A stretch of DNA of 64,000 nt from Streptomonospora sp. PA3 (GTDB taxonomy: Bacteria; Actinomycetota; Actinomycetes; Streptosporangiales; Streptosporangiaceae): assembly GCF_009728995.1 (NCBI RefSeq), contig NZ_VTZW01000006.1, positions 1 through 64,000 of the forward strand, read 5' to 3'. Made by a program: the position numbers and the translations under genes. This document shows positions 26,347 to 35,397 of the stretch, one piece after another. Every line of letters begins with the position of its first letter. Position 1 is the stretch's first letter. A model generated the notes under the pieces. That model was not told the origin of the DNA. It did no database searches and saw nothing but the letters and a program-made list of their open reading frames with translations.

Positions 26347-26376
26347 AGATTACGCCCTTGTGAACACGCGCACAAA
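26347..26376 (-). promoter_or_regulatory. rex promoter with embedded Rex operator
   Basis: On the minus strand TTTGTG (26376-26371) and TAATCT (26352-26347) are spaced 18 bp and form a good -35/-10 pair. TTGTGAACACGCGCACAA at 26358-26375 matches the Rex consensus TTGTGAAnnnnTTCACAA in both outer arms, with two changes in the inner right arm. The site covers the spacer, so Rex should repress its own gene and the downstream hem genes. The untranslated leader would be about 75-80 nt. Confidence 0.85.
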
Positions 26377-26517
26377 GTGGGGTGCCGACCGCCGACGCGC
26401 CCGTACGCTCCGCCGATGGGCGGTCGCGGCGGGCCGCGCCCGGGGTGAGCAGGGGCACCGCCCGCCCGGGGCCGGGTCCCGCGCGGCGGGTCGAGCGCGC
26501 AGCGCGGCCGGAGCCGG

Positions 26518-26793
26518 TCAGTCCGCGCGCCTCAGCGCGGCGCGCAGGCGGTCCTCGTCGACCCGCCAGAAGTCGTGCTGGGCGCCGTCGACGAAGGTGA
26601 CCGGGATCTTGTCCCAGTAGTCGTCGCGCTCCTTCGCCGGGGCGGCGTCGAGGTCGCGGACCTCCACCCGCGCGCCCAGTTCGGCGCAGACCCGCTCGAT
26701 GACCTCCAGGGCCTCCTCGCACAGGTGGCAGCCCGACCTGCCCAGCATGGTCACGGTGCGGCCCGCGGCGTCTCCGCCGGCGCCATCGGCCAT
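26518..26793 (-). CDS. Glutaredoxin-like protein (DUF836 type)
   Basis: 91 residues with a thioredoxin fold. The redox motif GCHLCEEA, a CxxC, lies near residue 22, with DKIPVTFVDGAQ as the cis-Pro region. Such small proteins reduce disulfides or mixed thiols. The organism makes mycothiol (mshD at 29.7 kb), so the partner thiol may be mycothiol. The ATG at 26793 follows GGGAGG. A MoaD/ThiS-like gene lies upstream on the same strand with a 73-nt gap, and rex lies downstream. Confidence 0.85.
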   Translation of the reverse strand: MADGAGGDAAGRTVTMLGRSGCHLCEEALEVIERVCAELGARVEVRDLDAAPAKERDDYWDKIPVTFVDGAQHDFWRVDEDRLRAALRRAD

Positions 26794-26866
26794 CGCGTGT
26801 CCCTCCCTCGTCCGTGTCTCCGTCCGCCCGCGCGGCCCGCCTGCGACCCCTGCGGCGTGCGGGTGC

Positions 26867-27127
26867 TCAGCCGCCGGCGAAGGGCGGGAGCACCTCGATG
26901 ACATATCCCTCGTCGAGCGGCACCTCGGCGTGCGGGCGCGTTCCCACGGGATACTCGTCCACGACGAAGGACGAGCGGTCCAGCACCCGCAGCAGGCGGT
27001 CGTCGCCGCTGTAGGCCGCACGCACCGAATCCAGCACCTCGGCCAGGGTGGATCCGCTCACCGGCTCTTCGGACTTTCCCGCGGCTTCTTTGGCCGCGGC
27101 CCAGTACCTGATGGTTCCGTTCACCAT
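26867..27127 (-). CDS. MoaD/ThiS-family sulfur-carrier protein
   Basis: 86 residues with a ubiquitin-like fold, starting [14 protein letters not shown] and ending in the diagnostic PPFAGG. The terminal Gly-Gly would be adenylated and thiocarboxylated to deliver sulfur, for example to molybdopterin or a thiolated metabolite. No partner MoeB/ThiF or MoaE is nearby, so the pathway is unclear. The ATG at 27127 starts the conserved fold. Upstream frame extension is unsupported. glnR is transcribed divergently from 27235. Confidence 0.85.
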   Translation of the reverse strand: MVNGTIRYWAAAKEAAGKSEEPVSGSTLAEVLDSVRAAYSGDDRLLRVLDRSSFVVDEYPVGTRPHAEVPLDEGYVIEVLPPFAGG

Positions 27128-27234
27128 CGGTTGATTATCCTTGTTGGTCTCGGAGGCAATCACTTCATTATTTCTCCGGCGGGGGCAATGACGCCTTCGA
27201 CCACCGCCACGCGCGGGTTGACGGGAAGAGACGC

Positions 27235-28011
27235 ATGAGCCACCTGCTCCTACTGACGAACTCCAACGAACCGTCGGATCATGTCCTGCCCGCCCTCGGA
27301 CTGCTGCTGCACTCGGTGCGGGTCTCCCCCGCCGAAGCCGGCGCACTGCTGACCACCGGCCCCGACCGCTCGTCGAACACGCCCGTCGACGCCATTCTCG
27401 TCGATGCGCGCAGCGACCTCGCGGCCGCACGCAACCTGTGCCGCCTGCTGGACACCACGGGCCTGGACTGCCCGCTCCTCGCGGTCCTCACCGAGGGCGG
27501 CGTGGCGGCCCTCGCGCCGGACTGGCAGGTCGACGACTTCCTGCTGACCTCGGCCGGGCCCGCCGAGGTCGAGGCCCGGCTGCGGCTGGCCATCGGCCAG
27601 GCCGACTCCGGATCCGACGACCCCGACGAGATCCGCCGCGGCGACCTCGTCATCGACGAGGCCACCTACATCGCCCGGCTGCGCGGCCGCATCCTCGACC
27701 TCACGTTCAAGGAGTTCGAGCTGCTGAAGTTCCTGGCCCAGCACCCGGGCCGCGTCTTCACCCGCGCTCAGCTGCTCCAGGAGGTCTGGGGCTACGACTA
27801 CTTCGGCGGCACCCGCACGATCGACGTGCACGTGCGGCGGCTGCGCGCCAAGCTCGGCAGCGAGCACGAATCGCTGATCGGCACCGTCCGCAACGTCGGC
27901 TACCGCTTCGTGCCCGATCCCGCGACCAAGTCCGGCGGGGAGCCCGCCACTGCCGCGGAGGACCCGGCGCCGTCGCGCCGGTCCGCACCCAGCGCGCCCG
28001 CCCAGGGCTGA
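27235..28011 (+). CDS. glnR: GlnR, OmpR-family nitrogen regulator
   Basis: 258 residues. The N-terminal receiver-like domain ([27 protein letters not shown]) carries the Asp of AILVDARSD near residue 57. The C-terminal winged helix ([53 protein letters not shown], residues 157-210) is very close to Streptomyces GlnR. GlnR is an orphan regulator that activates glnA, amt and nir genes under nitrogen limitation without a partner kinase. No kinase gene is adjacent, consistent with that. The last 40 residues are a low-complexity tail. Confidence 0.92.
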   Translation: MSHLLLLTNSNEPSDHVLPALGLLLHSVRVSPAEAGALLTTGPDRSSNTPVDAILVDARSDLAAARNLCRLLDTTGLDCPLLAVLTEGGVAALAPDWQVDDFLLTSAGPAEVEARLRLAIGQADSGSDDPDEIRRGDLVIDEATYIARLRGRILDLTFKEFELLKFLAQHPGRVFTRAQLLQEVWGYDYFGGTRTIDVHVRRLRAKLGSEHESLIGTVRNVGYRFVPDPATKSGGEPATAAEDPAPSRRSAPSAPAQG

Positions 28012-28041
28012 CCGGCGGGCCCGGCGGGACGGCGCCCTCCG

Positions 28042-28073
28042 CCCGGCCTCCGCCTCCGGGACCGGAGGCCGGG
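28042..28073 (+). terminator. Hairpin downstream of glnR
   Basis: CCCGGCCTCCG (28042-28052) and CGGAGGCCGGG (28063-28073) form a perfect 11-bp stem with a 10-nt loop, 30 nt after the glnR stop. No T-run follows, as is usual for terminators in very GC-rich actinobacteria. Confidence 0.65.
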
Positions 28074-28338
28074 GGTGCGGCTTCCGGCCTGCTCGCAGAC
28101 GGCGGCCGCGCCGATGCGGGCGGGGCGGAACCGCTCCGCCGATCCGGGGCTTTGCCGGGCATCCGCGGATATGCTCGGATCGTTTCTGCCTCGTCCGGAA
28201 ACGTCCCGGCCCCGGGGCTCGTGCCGAGGCGCCCGATTGTTTAGGATGCAGGCGGCGCGTGGTGACCGCTCGGATGCTCCGTGTGGTCGCCCTATCGCCG
28301 GTCCGCACCGCGGCGCCCGAACAAGGAGGCCAACGCCC

Positions 28339-29550
28339 ATGTCCAGCGGAAAGCGGCTCTCTTCCGCCCGCTTCCCCCTGCCGCTGCGCCTGGTCGCCGC
28401 CATCCCTCTCGGCACGCTCTTCGTCGGCTCCGGGCTGGTGGGCCTGCCGGCCCCCGCCGCCGCATCGGACCCGGGTGCCCCCGTACTCACGTTCAGCCCC
28501 GCGACGGCCCAGATCAAGCCGGGCGCGACCGCGGTGGCCGAGGTCGTGATCGAGGCCGGTGCCTCCGACGGCACGATCTGCCTGTACGAACTGACGGTCG
28601 ACAGCGGGTTCACCGTCGACTCCCAGCCCGGGCGGATCCCGACCACAAGAGCGAAGATCAGCGGCACCGCGTCGGAGCCGACCGAGGTCACCGCCACGGT
28701 CACCTATACCGAGGTCGAGAAGAAGGCCGCCTGCCCCGAGGACCCCGCGGAAGCGGAACTCGCCGAGGCGAGCACCGGCGCGCCGTTCGTGGTGACGATG
28801 AAGCCCGAGCCCACCCCGTCGCCGACCGATCCGCCGACCGGCTCCCCCTCCCCGGACCCGACACCGACGCCGACCGAGTCGCCGACACCGACGCCCACGC
28901 CCACGCCGACTCCGACCACGTCTCCCGATCCCACGCCCACCTCCGACCCCACGCCCAGCCCGTCGCCGACCGCCACGGACACCTCCGCACCGACCACGTC
29001 GCCCTCCGGCTCGGACACGCCCGAGTCGACCGCAGGCCAGGGCGGCGGCCCGAACGGCGGACAGAACGGCGACGGGGACGGCGGCGGAAAGCAGTCGCAG
29101 CGTGATGGCGGCGGCGGATCCGGTTCGGGCGGCGACGGCGGAAGCGGCGGCGGCAACACCGGCGGCTCCAGTTCGGGCGGCGACCGCCCCGGGGCCACCG
29201 CGCCTCCGCACAGCCCCGTGACCACCGACGGCGATCCGGGCTTCGGCGCGGGCGGCAACGCCGACCTCCCGGAACTGCCCCCGGGCTCCCCCGGCCTACC
29301 GGGCCTCGACTCCCCGGCCCAGGACGGCCCGCTGGCCGAGCTGCCCACGCTCGAACCCGGTCAAAGCGGCGGCGACCGCTCCTCCCGCACCACCGAGGTG
29401 GCCGCGCGCGAGCAGTCGCCGACGTCGATGGTCACTCCGGCCGTGCTGGTGCTGTTCCTCCTGCTGCTCCTGCTCTTCTCCACCCCGCTCGCCCCCTCGC
29501 GCCGGGTCCGCATCGGCCCTTCCGCCTACCGCGGCCGCCGCAGGAAGTAG
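28339..29550 (+). CDS. Secreted, membrane-anchored surface protein with Pro/Thr- and Gly-rich spacer
   Basis: 403 residues. The signal peptide covers residues 1-36 ([19 protein letters not shown], cleavage near APAAA). A small beta-sandwich domain follows ([20 protein letters not shown] ... [18 protein letters not shown]) with two Cys. Next are a PTPTPT-type wall spacer (about 155-220), a Gly/Ser-rich region, and a C-terminal helix [16 protein letters not shown] with the basic tail RRRK. It should be membrane-anchored and span the wall, but its binding partner is unknown. AGGAGG precedes the ATG. TAGGAT at 28242-28247 is a candidate -10. Confidence 0.75.
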   Translation: MSSGKRLSSARFPLPLRLVAAIPLGTLFVGSGLVGLPAPAAASDPGAPVLTFSPATAQIKPGATAVAEVVIEAGASDGTICLYELTVDSGFTVDSQPGRIPTTRAKISGTASEPTEVTATVTYTEVEKKAACPEDPAEAELAEASTGAPFVVTMKPEPTPSPTDPPTGSPSPDPTPTPTESPTPTPTPTPTPTTSPDPTPTSDPTPSPSPTATDTSAPTTSPSGSDTPESTAGQGGGPNGGQNGDGDGGGKQSQRDGGGGSGSGGDGGSGGGNTGGSSSGGDRPGATAPPHSPVTTDGDPGFGAGGNADLPELPPGSPGLPGLDSPAQDGPLAELPTLEPGQSGGDRSSRTTEVAAREQSPTSMVTPAVLVLFLLLLLLFSTPLAPSRRVRIGPSAYRGRRRK

Positions 29551-29663
29551 CGCCGAGGCGCGGCGCAAGCCCGTCCCGAACCCGCCGCGCGGGCCCGACC
29601 ACCCGCCCCCGCCGCCCCCTGTGCTGCCGCCGGGGCGGGCGGGTGCGGCCTAAGCTCGAAGGC

Positions 29664-30668
29664 ATGACCCATGTGCGCACCACCGAGACCCTGACCGACG
29701 ACGAGGCATCCGCCGTGATCGCGTTGGCCGAGGAGGCCGGCGCCCATGACGGTGTGGCGCCGTTGTCGGAGCAGACGCTGCTGCGGATCCGCCACGGCGC
29801 CCGGCCGGGGACCGCGCGGTTCCACCTGGCCGCCGAGCCGCTGCCCTCCGCGGACCCGACGGGGGCCTCCGACGGGGCGCGGACGCGCCTGGTGGGCTTC
29901 GCCTTCGCCGCGCGGACCGCGGGCGAGCCCGACTCCGCAGAGCTGGTGGTGGCCCCCGCGTGGCGGCGCCGCGGGCACGGGGCCGCGCTGCTGAGCTCGT
30001 TGAGCGGGGACGCTCCGCCGGCGGGGCTGCGCGTGTGGGCGCACGGCCGAAGCGAGGGCGCGGTGGCGCTGGCGCGGTCGGCGGGGTGGACCCAGGTGCG
30101 CGGCCTGCTGAAGATGCGGCTGCGGCTGCGCGGCGGCCCCGCCGAGGCGCAGCGGCCCGGCGCGGGCGCGGCGCTGCCCGAGCCGGTGCTGTCCGAGGCC
30201 GTCGGGGAGCGGGTGGTGGTCCGCACGTTCCGGCCCGGCGCGGACGAGCAGGCGTGGCTTGCGGCCAACGCCGCCGCGTTCTCCGACCACCCTGAGCAGG
30301 GCGGGCTGACGCTGGAGGACCTGCGCGAACGCGAAGGCGAGGACTGGTTCGACCCCGAGGGCTTCTTCGTCGCCGAGGACACCGCCACCGGGGCGATCGC
30401 CGGGTTCCACTGGACCAAGGTGCACGCCGACGGCGCCGGGTTGGCCGACGAGCCGGTGGGCGAGGTCTATGTGGTGGGGATCGCGCCGGAGTGGCGGCGT
30501 ACGGGGCTGGGGCGCGCGCTGACGCTGGTCGGCCTGCGCCATCTGCACGAGCGGGGGCTGCCCTGGGTGCTGCTCTACGTCGACGAGGAGAACCGGGCGG
30601 CCGTCCGGCTTTACGAGTCGCTGGGCTTCTCCGTGTGGGACGCCGATGTGATGTACGCCGCACTGTGA
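29664..30668 (+). CDS. mshD: Mycothiol synthase (acetyl-CoA:Cys-GlcN-Ins acetyltransferase)
   Basis: 334 residues made of two GNAT domains. The N-terminal one has LVVAPAWRRRGHGAALL. The C-terminal active one has VYVVGIAPEWRRTGLGRALTLVGLRHL and the ending VLLYVDEENRAAVRLYESLGF. MshD transfers acetyl to the cysteinyl amine in the last step of mycothiol synthesis. The ATG at 29664 follows TAAGCT by 7 nt, a leaderless pattern. It lies between the surface-protein gene and the pst operon, the same neighbourhood as in Streptomyces. Confidence 0.93.
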   Translation: MTHVRTTETLTDDEASAVIALAEEAGAHDGVAPLSEQTLLRIRHGARPGTARFHLAAEPLPSADPTGASDGARTRLVGFAFAARTAGEPDSAELVVAPAWRRRGHGAALLSSLSGDAPPAGLRVWAHGRSEGAVALARSAGWTQVRGLLKMRLRLRGGPAEAQRPGAGAALPEPVLSEAVGERVVVRTFRPGADEQAWLAANAAAFSDHPEQGGLTLEDLREREGEDWFDPEGFFVAEDTATGAIAGFHWTKVHADGAGLADEPVGEVYVVGIAPEWRRTGLGRALTLVGLRHLHERGLPWVLLYVDEENRAAVRLYESLGFSVWDADVMYAAL

Positions 30669-30771
30669 GCGGCGGCCCGCCGGCCCCACCGCTCCTACCT
30701 GCGAATTCACCCACACAGGGTGATCAGTCACCCATTGGGGGTCACGATTCCTGGTCACACTCGGCGTGTCG

Positions 30772-30805
30772 GCGTGACATGAGCGTGACCGAGGCGTGGT
30801 TCACC
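30772..30805. promoter_or_regulatory. Distal PHO-box-like direct repeats upstream of pstS
   Basis: GCGTGAC occurs at 30772 and 30783, with GCGTGG at 30794. The spacing is exactly 11 bp, the PhoP repeat period. GTTCACC follows at 30799-30805. Read on the minus strand the repeats are GTCACGC. This may be a second PhoP site, but the match is weaker than the one at 30854. Confidence 0.45.
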
Positions 30806-30853
30806 TCACATCCATCGAAGAGCCGGTTTCTCTTCCCGCAGTCTCACGCCCCA

Positions 30854-30871
30854 GTTCACTTTGCGTTCACC
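30854..30871 (+). promoter_or_regulatory. PHO box upstream of pstS
   Basis: GTTCACT (30854-30860) and GTTCACC (30865-30871) are 7-bp direct repeats spaced 11 bp start to start, the actinobacterial PhoP consensus. A -10-like TACCTT follows at 30903-30908, about 70 nt before the pstS start. Induction of pstSCAB by phosphate starvation through PhoP is the natural reading. Confidence 0.75.
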
Positions 30872-30977
30872 CTGCTTGGGAGAACTCGTCACTTCGCGTG
30901 CCTACCTTCGCATTCGGCGAGGTCATCGACCGGGCTCGCCCAAAGGTGACGAAGTCCAAAGGAAGGACATCGGGGCT

Positions 30978-32090
30978 GTGAAGCTCTCCAAGTACAGCCA
31001 GTTCGCGGGGATTGCCCTCGCCGGCGCTCTTGCCCTCACCGCCTGCGGCAGCGACCAGGCCGTGTCTCCCGAGAACCAGCAGGCCGCCGGGAACGTCGAC
31101 TGCGTCGACGGCGGCGGCACGCTCTCCGGGGCGGGCGCCAGCTCCCAGGAGAACGCCATGGCGGCCTGGAAGGCCTCATGGGAGGGCGCCTGCGCGGAGT
31201 CCATCGTCCAGTACGACTCGGTCGGCTCCGGTGCCGGCCGCGAGCAGTTCATCAACGGAGCCGTGACCTTCGCCGGCTCCGACGCCGCCCTCGACGAGCA
31301 GGAGACGCAGGCCGCCACCGAGCGCTGCAACGGCTCCGAGGTCGTCAACCTCCCCGCCTACATCGCGCCGATCGCCGTCGCGTTCAACCTGGAGGGCATC
31401 GACTCCCTCAACCTGTCCCCCGAGGTCATCGCCCAGATCTTCAACCAGGAGATCACCAACTGGAACGACGACGCGATCGCCGAACTCAACCCCGACGCCG
31501 ACCTCCCCGACCAGAAGATCATCCCGGTCAACCGCGCCGACGAGTCCGGCACGACCGAGAACTTCGTCGCCTACCTCTCCGAGGCCGCCGGCGACGCCTG
31601 GCCGCACGAAGTCAGCGGCAACTGGCCGATCGAGCCGGTCGAGGCCGCCCAGGGCTCCAGCGGCGTCGTCCAGGCCGTCGAGAGCGGGCAGGGCACCATC
31701 ACCTACGTCGACGCCTCCCACGTGGGTGAGCTGGGCACCGCCGCCGTCGGCGTCGGCGACGAGTTCGTCGAGTACAGCCCCGAGGCCGCCGCCGCCATCG
31801 TCGACGCCTCCGACCCCCGCGAGGGCAACACCGAGAACGACCACGCGATCGACCTGAACTACACCACCGACGAGTCCGGTGTCTACCCGATCGTGCTGGT
31901 CTCCTACGAGATCGCCTGCATGCAGTACCAGGAGCAGAAGGACGCCCAGCTGGTCAAGAGCTTCCTGAACTACGTGGTCAGCGAAGAGGGGCAGCAGGCC
32001 GCCGCCAAGGAGGCCGGCTCGGCTCCCATCAGCGACCAGACCCGTGAGGACCTGCTGGGAACCATCGAGCAGATCTCCGCGGGTTCCTGA
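30978..32090 (+). CDS. pstS: Phosphate ABC transporter substrate-binding lipoprotein PstS
   Basis: 370 residues. The signal peptide with lipobox LTAC has the lipidated Cys near residue 21. The phosphate-binding segments are LSGAGASSQ, YDSVGSGAGREQF, FAGSDAALD and NRADESGTTENF. It binds phosphate outside the membrane and hands it to PstC/PstA. Translation starts with GTG at 30978; the frame extends further but the signal peptide fixes the start. PHO-box-like sites lie upstream, and a strong hairpin separates it from pstC. Confidence 0.97.
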   Translation: MKLSKYSQFAGIALAGALALTACGSDQAVSPENQQAAGNVDCVDGGGTLSGAGASSQENAMAAWKASWEGACAESIVQYDSVGSGAGREQFINGAVTFAGSDAALDEQETQAATERCNGSEVVNLPAYIAPIAVAFNLEGIDSLNLSPEVIAQIFNQEITNWNDDAIAELNPDADLPDQKIIPVNRADESGTTENFVAYLSEAAGDAWPHEVSGNWPIEPVEAAQGSSGVVQAVESGQGTITYVDASHVGELGTAAVGVGDEFVEYSPEAAAAIVDASDPREGNTENDHAIDLNYTTDESGVYPIVLVSYEIACMQYQEQKDAQLVKSFLNYVVSEEGQQAAAKEAGSAPISDQTREDLLGTIEQISAGS

Positions 32091-32118
32091 TCACCACATT
32101 GACGATGCCGTCCGCCGG

Positions 32119-32149
32119 GGCGGGGCACGCACCAGGTGCGGGCCCCGCC
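32119..32149 (+). terminator. Intercistronic hairpin between pstS and pstC
   Basis: GGCGGGGC and GCCCCGCC (32119-32126, 32142-32149) enclose CGCACC/GGTGCG with one A-G mismatch, giving a long stem with a tiny loop. It lies 28 nt after the pstS stop within a 270-nt gap. It probably acts as a partial terminator or RNA 3'-end stabiliser, so that the binding protein is made in excess of the permeases. Confidence 0.7.
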
Positions 32150-32360
32150 GTCGGCGGTTTCGGCATGTCCGAGGGTGCGCGCCGCACCGCCGCCCACCGG
32201 GCCGGGTGGCCGGGTGGCCGGGTGTCGGACCATGCCGTCACAACAAGCACAATGTCTTGCGGCGCCGCGCACCGTCACCCCATGCCGGCTGCACTGGGCG
32301 CACACGGCACGCTCCAATCGCCCGGCGGCGATCCATGACCGAATTCGACCGGAGCCATAC

Positions 32361-33332
32361 ATGACAACCACGGACTCGTCTACGACGGCCGAAGTCCCCA
32401 AGGGCCGGCGCCGGCTGGGCGATATCGCCTTCGCCAATACCGCCCGCGGGGCGGGCCTGCTGATCCTGGCGATCCTGGCGGGGGTTGCGATCTTCCTGGT
32501 CGTGCAGTCCCTCAGCTCGCTCACGGCCAACGAGGCCAACTTCTTCACCAGCACCGAGTGGAGTCCGGAGTCGGGGCCGGGCGACGCCGTGCGGTTCGGC
32601 GTCGCCTCGCTGGCCTTCGGCACCGTGCTGGCCGCGGCCATCGCGCTGGTGCTGGCCACTCCCGTCGCCATCGGGATCGCCCTGTTCATCGTCTACTACG
32701 CGCCCCGCCGCCTCGCGGCGCTGCTGGGGTACCTGGTGGACCTGCTGGCCGCCATCCCCAGCGTCGTCTACGGCCTGTGGGGCCTGGTCTACCTCGTCGA
32801 CCAGCTTCAGCCGATCTACCGGTTCCTGGCCGCGTACCTGGGCTGGATCCCGCTGTTCGCCGGCCCCGTCTCCACCACCGGCCGGACGATGCTCAGCGCG
32901 GGGATCGTCCTGGCCGTGATGATCCTGCCGATCATCACGGCCATGTCGCGCGACGTGTTCGCCCAGGTGCCCCAGGCCCACCGCGAGGCCGCGCTGGCGC
33001 TGGGCGCCACCCGCTGGGAGATGATCCGCACCGCGGTGCTGCCCTTCGGCCGGCCCGGCGTCATCGGCGGCGCCATGCTGGGCATGGGCCGCGCGCTGGG
33101 CGAGACGATGGCCGTCGCGATGATCCTCTCCCCCTCCATCGCGATCTCGTTCAACCTGCTGCAGAGCGGCAACCAGACCATCGCCGCGCACATCGCCCTG
33201 CAGTACCCGGAGGCGACCGGCACCGGCGTCTCCGCGCTGATCGCCATCGGCCTGGTCCTCTTCGCGATCACCCTGGTCGTGAACATGGCCGCCCGGTTCG
33301 TCGTCTCGCGGCGCAAGGAGTTCACCGAATGA
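32361..33332 (+). CDS. pstC: Phosphate ABC transporter permease PstC
   Basis: 323 residues with six helices. The EAA loop is HREAALALGATRWEMIRTAVLP. YLVDLLAAIPSVVYGLWGLVYL is typical of PstC. It forms half of the phosphate channel. The ATG at 32361 has GGAG 8 nt upstream; the open frame extends upstream through non-coding DNA. Its stop overlaps the pstA start (ATGA), so the two permeases are translationally coupled. Confidence 0.96.
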   Translation: MTTTDSSTTAEVPKGRRRLGDIAFANTARGAGLLILAILAGVAIFLVVQSLSSLTANEANFFTSTEWSPESGPGDAVRFGVASLAFGTVLAAAIALVLATPVAIGIALFIVYYAPRRLAALLGYLVDLLAAIPSVVYGLWGLVYLVDQLQPIYRFLAAYLGWIPLFAGPVSTTGRTMLSAGIVLAVMILPIITAMSRDVFAQVPQAHREAALALGATRWEMIRTAVLPFGRPGVIGGAMLGMGRALGETMAVAMILSPSIAISFNLLQSGNQTIAAHIALQYPEATGTGVSALIAIGLVLFAITLVVNMAARFVVSRRKEFTE

Positions 33333-34441
33333 CCACCACGACCCAGCGCACCGCCTCCGGCAGCTCCGGCGAAGGCCCGCGCACGGAGAACCAGGGCTTC
33401 TACACCCGGCAACTGCCGAAGTACTTCCCGGCCGCCCTGCTCGCTATCTGCGCGGTCGTCGTCTCGGCCGTGTTCGCCCTGCTCGGGGCATTCCACCCGG
33501 TCCCGGTGGCGGTCGTGGCCGCCCTGCTGTACCTGGTGGCGATCACCGTCTCCTCGGCGGTGATCGAGAACAGCCGCCGCGCCAAGGACCGGCTGGTGAC
33601 GGGCATCGTCTACTGCTGCTTCGCCATCGCCGTCGTGCCGCTGGTCTCGCTGCTGTCGACCGTCGTGGTCTACGGCCTGGAGCGCTTCAACCTGTACTTC
33701 CTGAGCGTCTCGATGAACGGCGTCATCCCCAGCATGGACGCCGGCGGCGTCTACCACGCCATCGTGGGCACGCTGGTCATCACCGGCCTGGCGACGCTGA
33801 TCTCGGTGCCGATCGGGCTGATGACCGCCATCTACGTGGTCGAGTACGGGCGGGGCCGGCTGAAGCAGGCCATCACCTTCTTCGTCGACGTCATGACGGG
33901 CATCCCCTCGATCGTCGCCGGCCTGTTCGTGGTGGCGCTGTGGATGATGGTCTTCGGGCCGGGCCAGACCAACGGCCTGGCGGGCGCGGTCGCCCTGTCG
34001 GTGCTGATGATCCCCGTCGTGGTGCGCTCCAGCGAGGAGATGCTGCGGCTGGTGCCCAACGAGCTGCGCGAGGCCTCCTACGCGCTGGGGGTGCCCAAGT
34101 GGCTGACCATCGTGAAGGTGGTGCTGCCCACCGCCGTGGCCGGCCTGACGACGGGAATCATCCTCGCGCTGGCCCGTGTTATCGGAGAGACGGCGCCGCT
34201 GATCCTCACCGCGGGCATGGCCTCGACACGCATCCAGGCCAACCCGCTGGACGGCGACATGATGACCCTGCCGGTCTTCATCTACCAGCAGGTCGGCAAC
34301 CTGGGCCTCTCCGCCGAAGCCGGGGCCTACGCGGAGGAGCGGGCGTGGGCCGCGGCCCTGACGCTGATCCTGGTCGTGATGCTGCTGTTCCTCACGGCCC
34401 GCCTGGTGTCGCGCTTCTTCTCGCCCAACAGCCGGGGCTGA
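33329..34441 (+). CDS. pstA: Phosphate ABC transporter permease PstA
   Basis: 370 residues. Two extra N-terminal helices precede the six-helix permease core. The EAA loop is LREASYALGVPKWLTIVKVVLP, and FVDVMTGIPSIVAGLFV and RVIGETAPLILTAG are typical PstA segments. It pairs with PstC in the membrane. The ATG overlaps the pstC stop by 4 nt. pstB follows after 51 nt. Confidence 0.96.
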   Translation: MTTTTQRTASGSSGEGPRTENQGFYTRQLPKYFPAALLAICAVVVSAVFALLGAFHPVPVAVVAALLYLVAITVSSAVIENSRRAKDRLVTGIVYCCFAIAVVPLVSLLSTVVVYGLERFNLYFLSVSMNGVIPSMDAGGVYHAIVGTLVITGLATLISVPIGLMTAIYVVEYGRGRLKQAITFFVDVMTGIPSIVAGLFVVALWMMVFGPGQTNGLAGAVALSVLMIPVVVRSSEEMLRLVPNELREASYALGVPKWLTIVKVVLPTAVAGLTTGIILALARVIGETAPLILTAGMASTRIQANPLDGDMMTLPVFIYQQVGNLGLSAEAGAYAEERAWAAALTLILVVMLLFLTARLVSRFFSPNSRG

Positions 34442-34492
34442 AGGCCGCACCGACTCCACAGCAGACCAACCTGACTCACCTGAGGACATCAA

Positions 34493-35272
34493 GTGGCCAA
34501 GCGAATCGACGTCTCCGACCTGAACGTCTACTACGGCGACTTCAAGGCGGTCGAGGACGTGACCATGACCATCGAGCCCCGATCGGTAACCGCCTTCATC
34601 GGCTCGTCGGGCTGCGGCAAGTCGACGTTCCTGCGCACCCTCAACCGCATGCACGAGGTCACGCCCGGCGCCCGCGTCCAGGGCAAGGTCATGCTGGACA
34701 ACCTGGACGTCTACGACCCCTCTGTCGACCCGGTGGCCGTCCGGCGCGAGATCGGCATGGTGTTCCAGCGCGCCAACCCGTTCCCCACGATGTCGATCTA
34801 CGACAACGTGATCGCCGGAGCCAAGCTGAACAACCAGCGGATGAGCAAGCGCCGCGCCGACGAGATCGTCGAGCGGTCCCTGCGCGACGCCAACCTGTGG
34901 GAAGAGGTCAAGGACCGGCTGCACAAGCCGGGCGCCGGCCTCTCCGGCGGTCAGCAGCAGCGCCTGTGCATCGCGCGCGCCACGGCGGTGGAGCCCGCGG
35001 TGCTGCTCATGGACGAGCCGTGCTCCGCGCTGGACCCCATCTCCACGCTGGCGATCGAGGACCTGATCGCCAAGCTCAAGGAGAACTACACCATCGTGAT
35101 CGTCACCCACAACATGCAGCAGGCGGCCCGCGTCAGCGACCGCACCGCCTTCTTCAACCTGGCGGGCACCGGCCAGCCGGGGCGGCTGATCGAGATGGGC
35201 GACACCAACAAGATCTTCACCAAGCCCGACCAGAAGGAGACGGAGAACTACATCACCGGCCGGTTCGGCTAG
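34493..35272 (+). CDS. pstB: Phosphate ABC transporter ATP-binding protein PstB
   Basis: 259 residues. Walker A is GSSGCGKST near residue 38, the signature is LSGGQQQRL, Walker B is [13 protein letters not shown] and the H-loop is IVTHNMQQA. It powers the PstSCA importer. Translation starts with GTG. No phoU gene is in the operon, although a DUF47 PhoU-like gene lies 1.5 kb away beside pit. A terminator hairpin follows at 35327. Confidence 0.97.
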   Translation: MAKRIDVSDLNVYYGDFKAVEDVTMTIEPRSVTAFIGSSGCGKSTFLRTLNRMHEVTPGARVQGKVMLDNLDVYDPSVDPVAVRREIGMVFQRANPFPTMSIYDNVIAGAKLNNQRMSKRRADEIVERSLRDANLWEEVKDRLHKPGAGLSGGQQQRLCIARATAVEPAVLLMDEPCSALDPISTLAIEDLIAKLKENYTIVIVTHNMQQAARVSDRTAFFNLAGTGQPGRLIEMGDTNKIFTKPDQKETENYITGRFG

Positions 35273-35326
35273 CAGGCGGTCGACGGGGCTGTTCGCGGCT
35301 CCGGTCGAAGAAGATCCGGTCGGCGG

Positions 35327-35355
35327 GCGCCGGCGGAGCGGGGCTCCGCCGGCGC
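35327..35355 (+). terminator. Terminator of the pst operon
   Basis: GCGCCGGCGGAGC and GCTCCGCCGGCGC form a perfect 13-bp stem around a GGG loop, 55 nt after the pstB stop. The T-poor tail is usual for the genome. It lies just before dispersed element copy B. Confidence 0.8.
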
Positions 35356-35397
35356 TCGTGTCTCCCGCGGGCCTCCGGGGTGCGGCGCCTAGGCATG

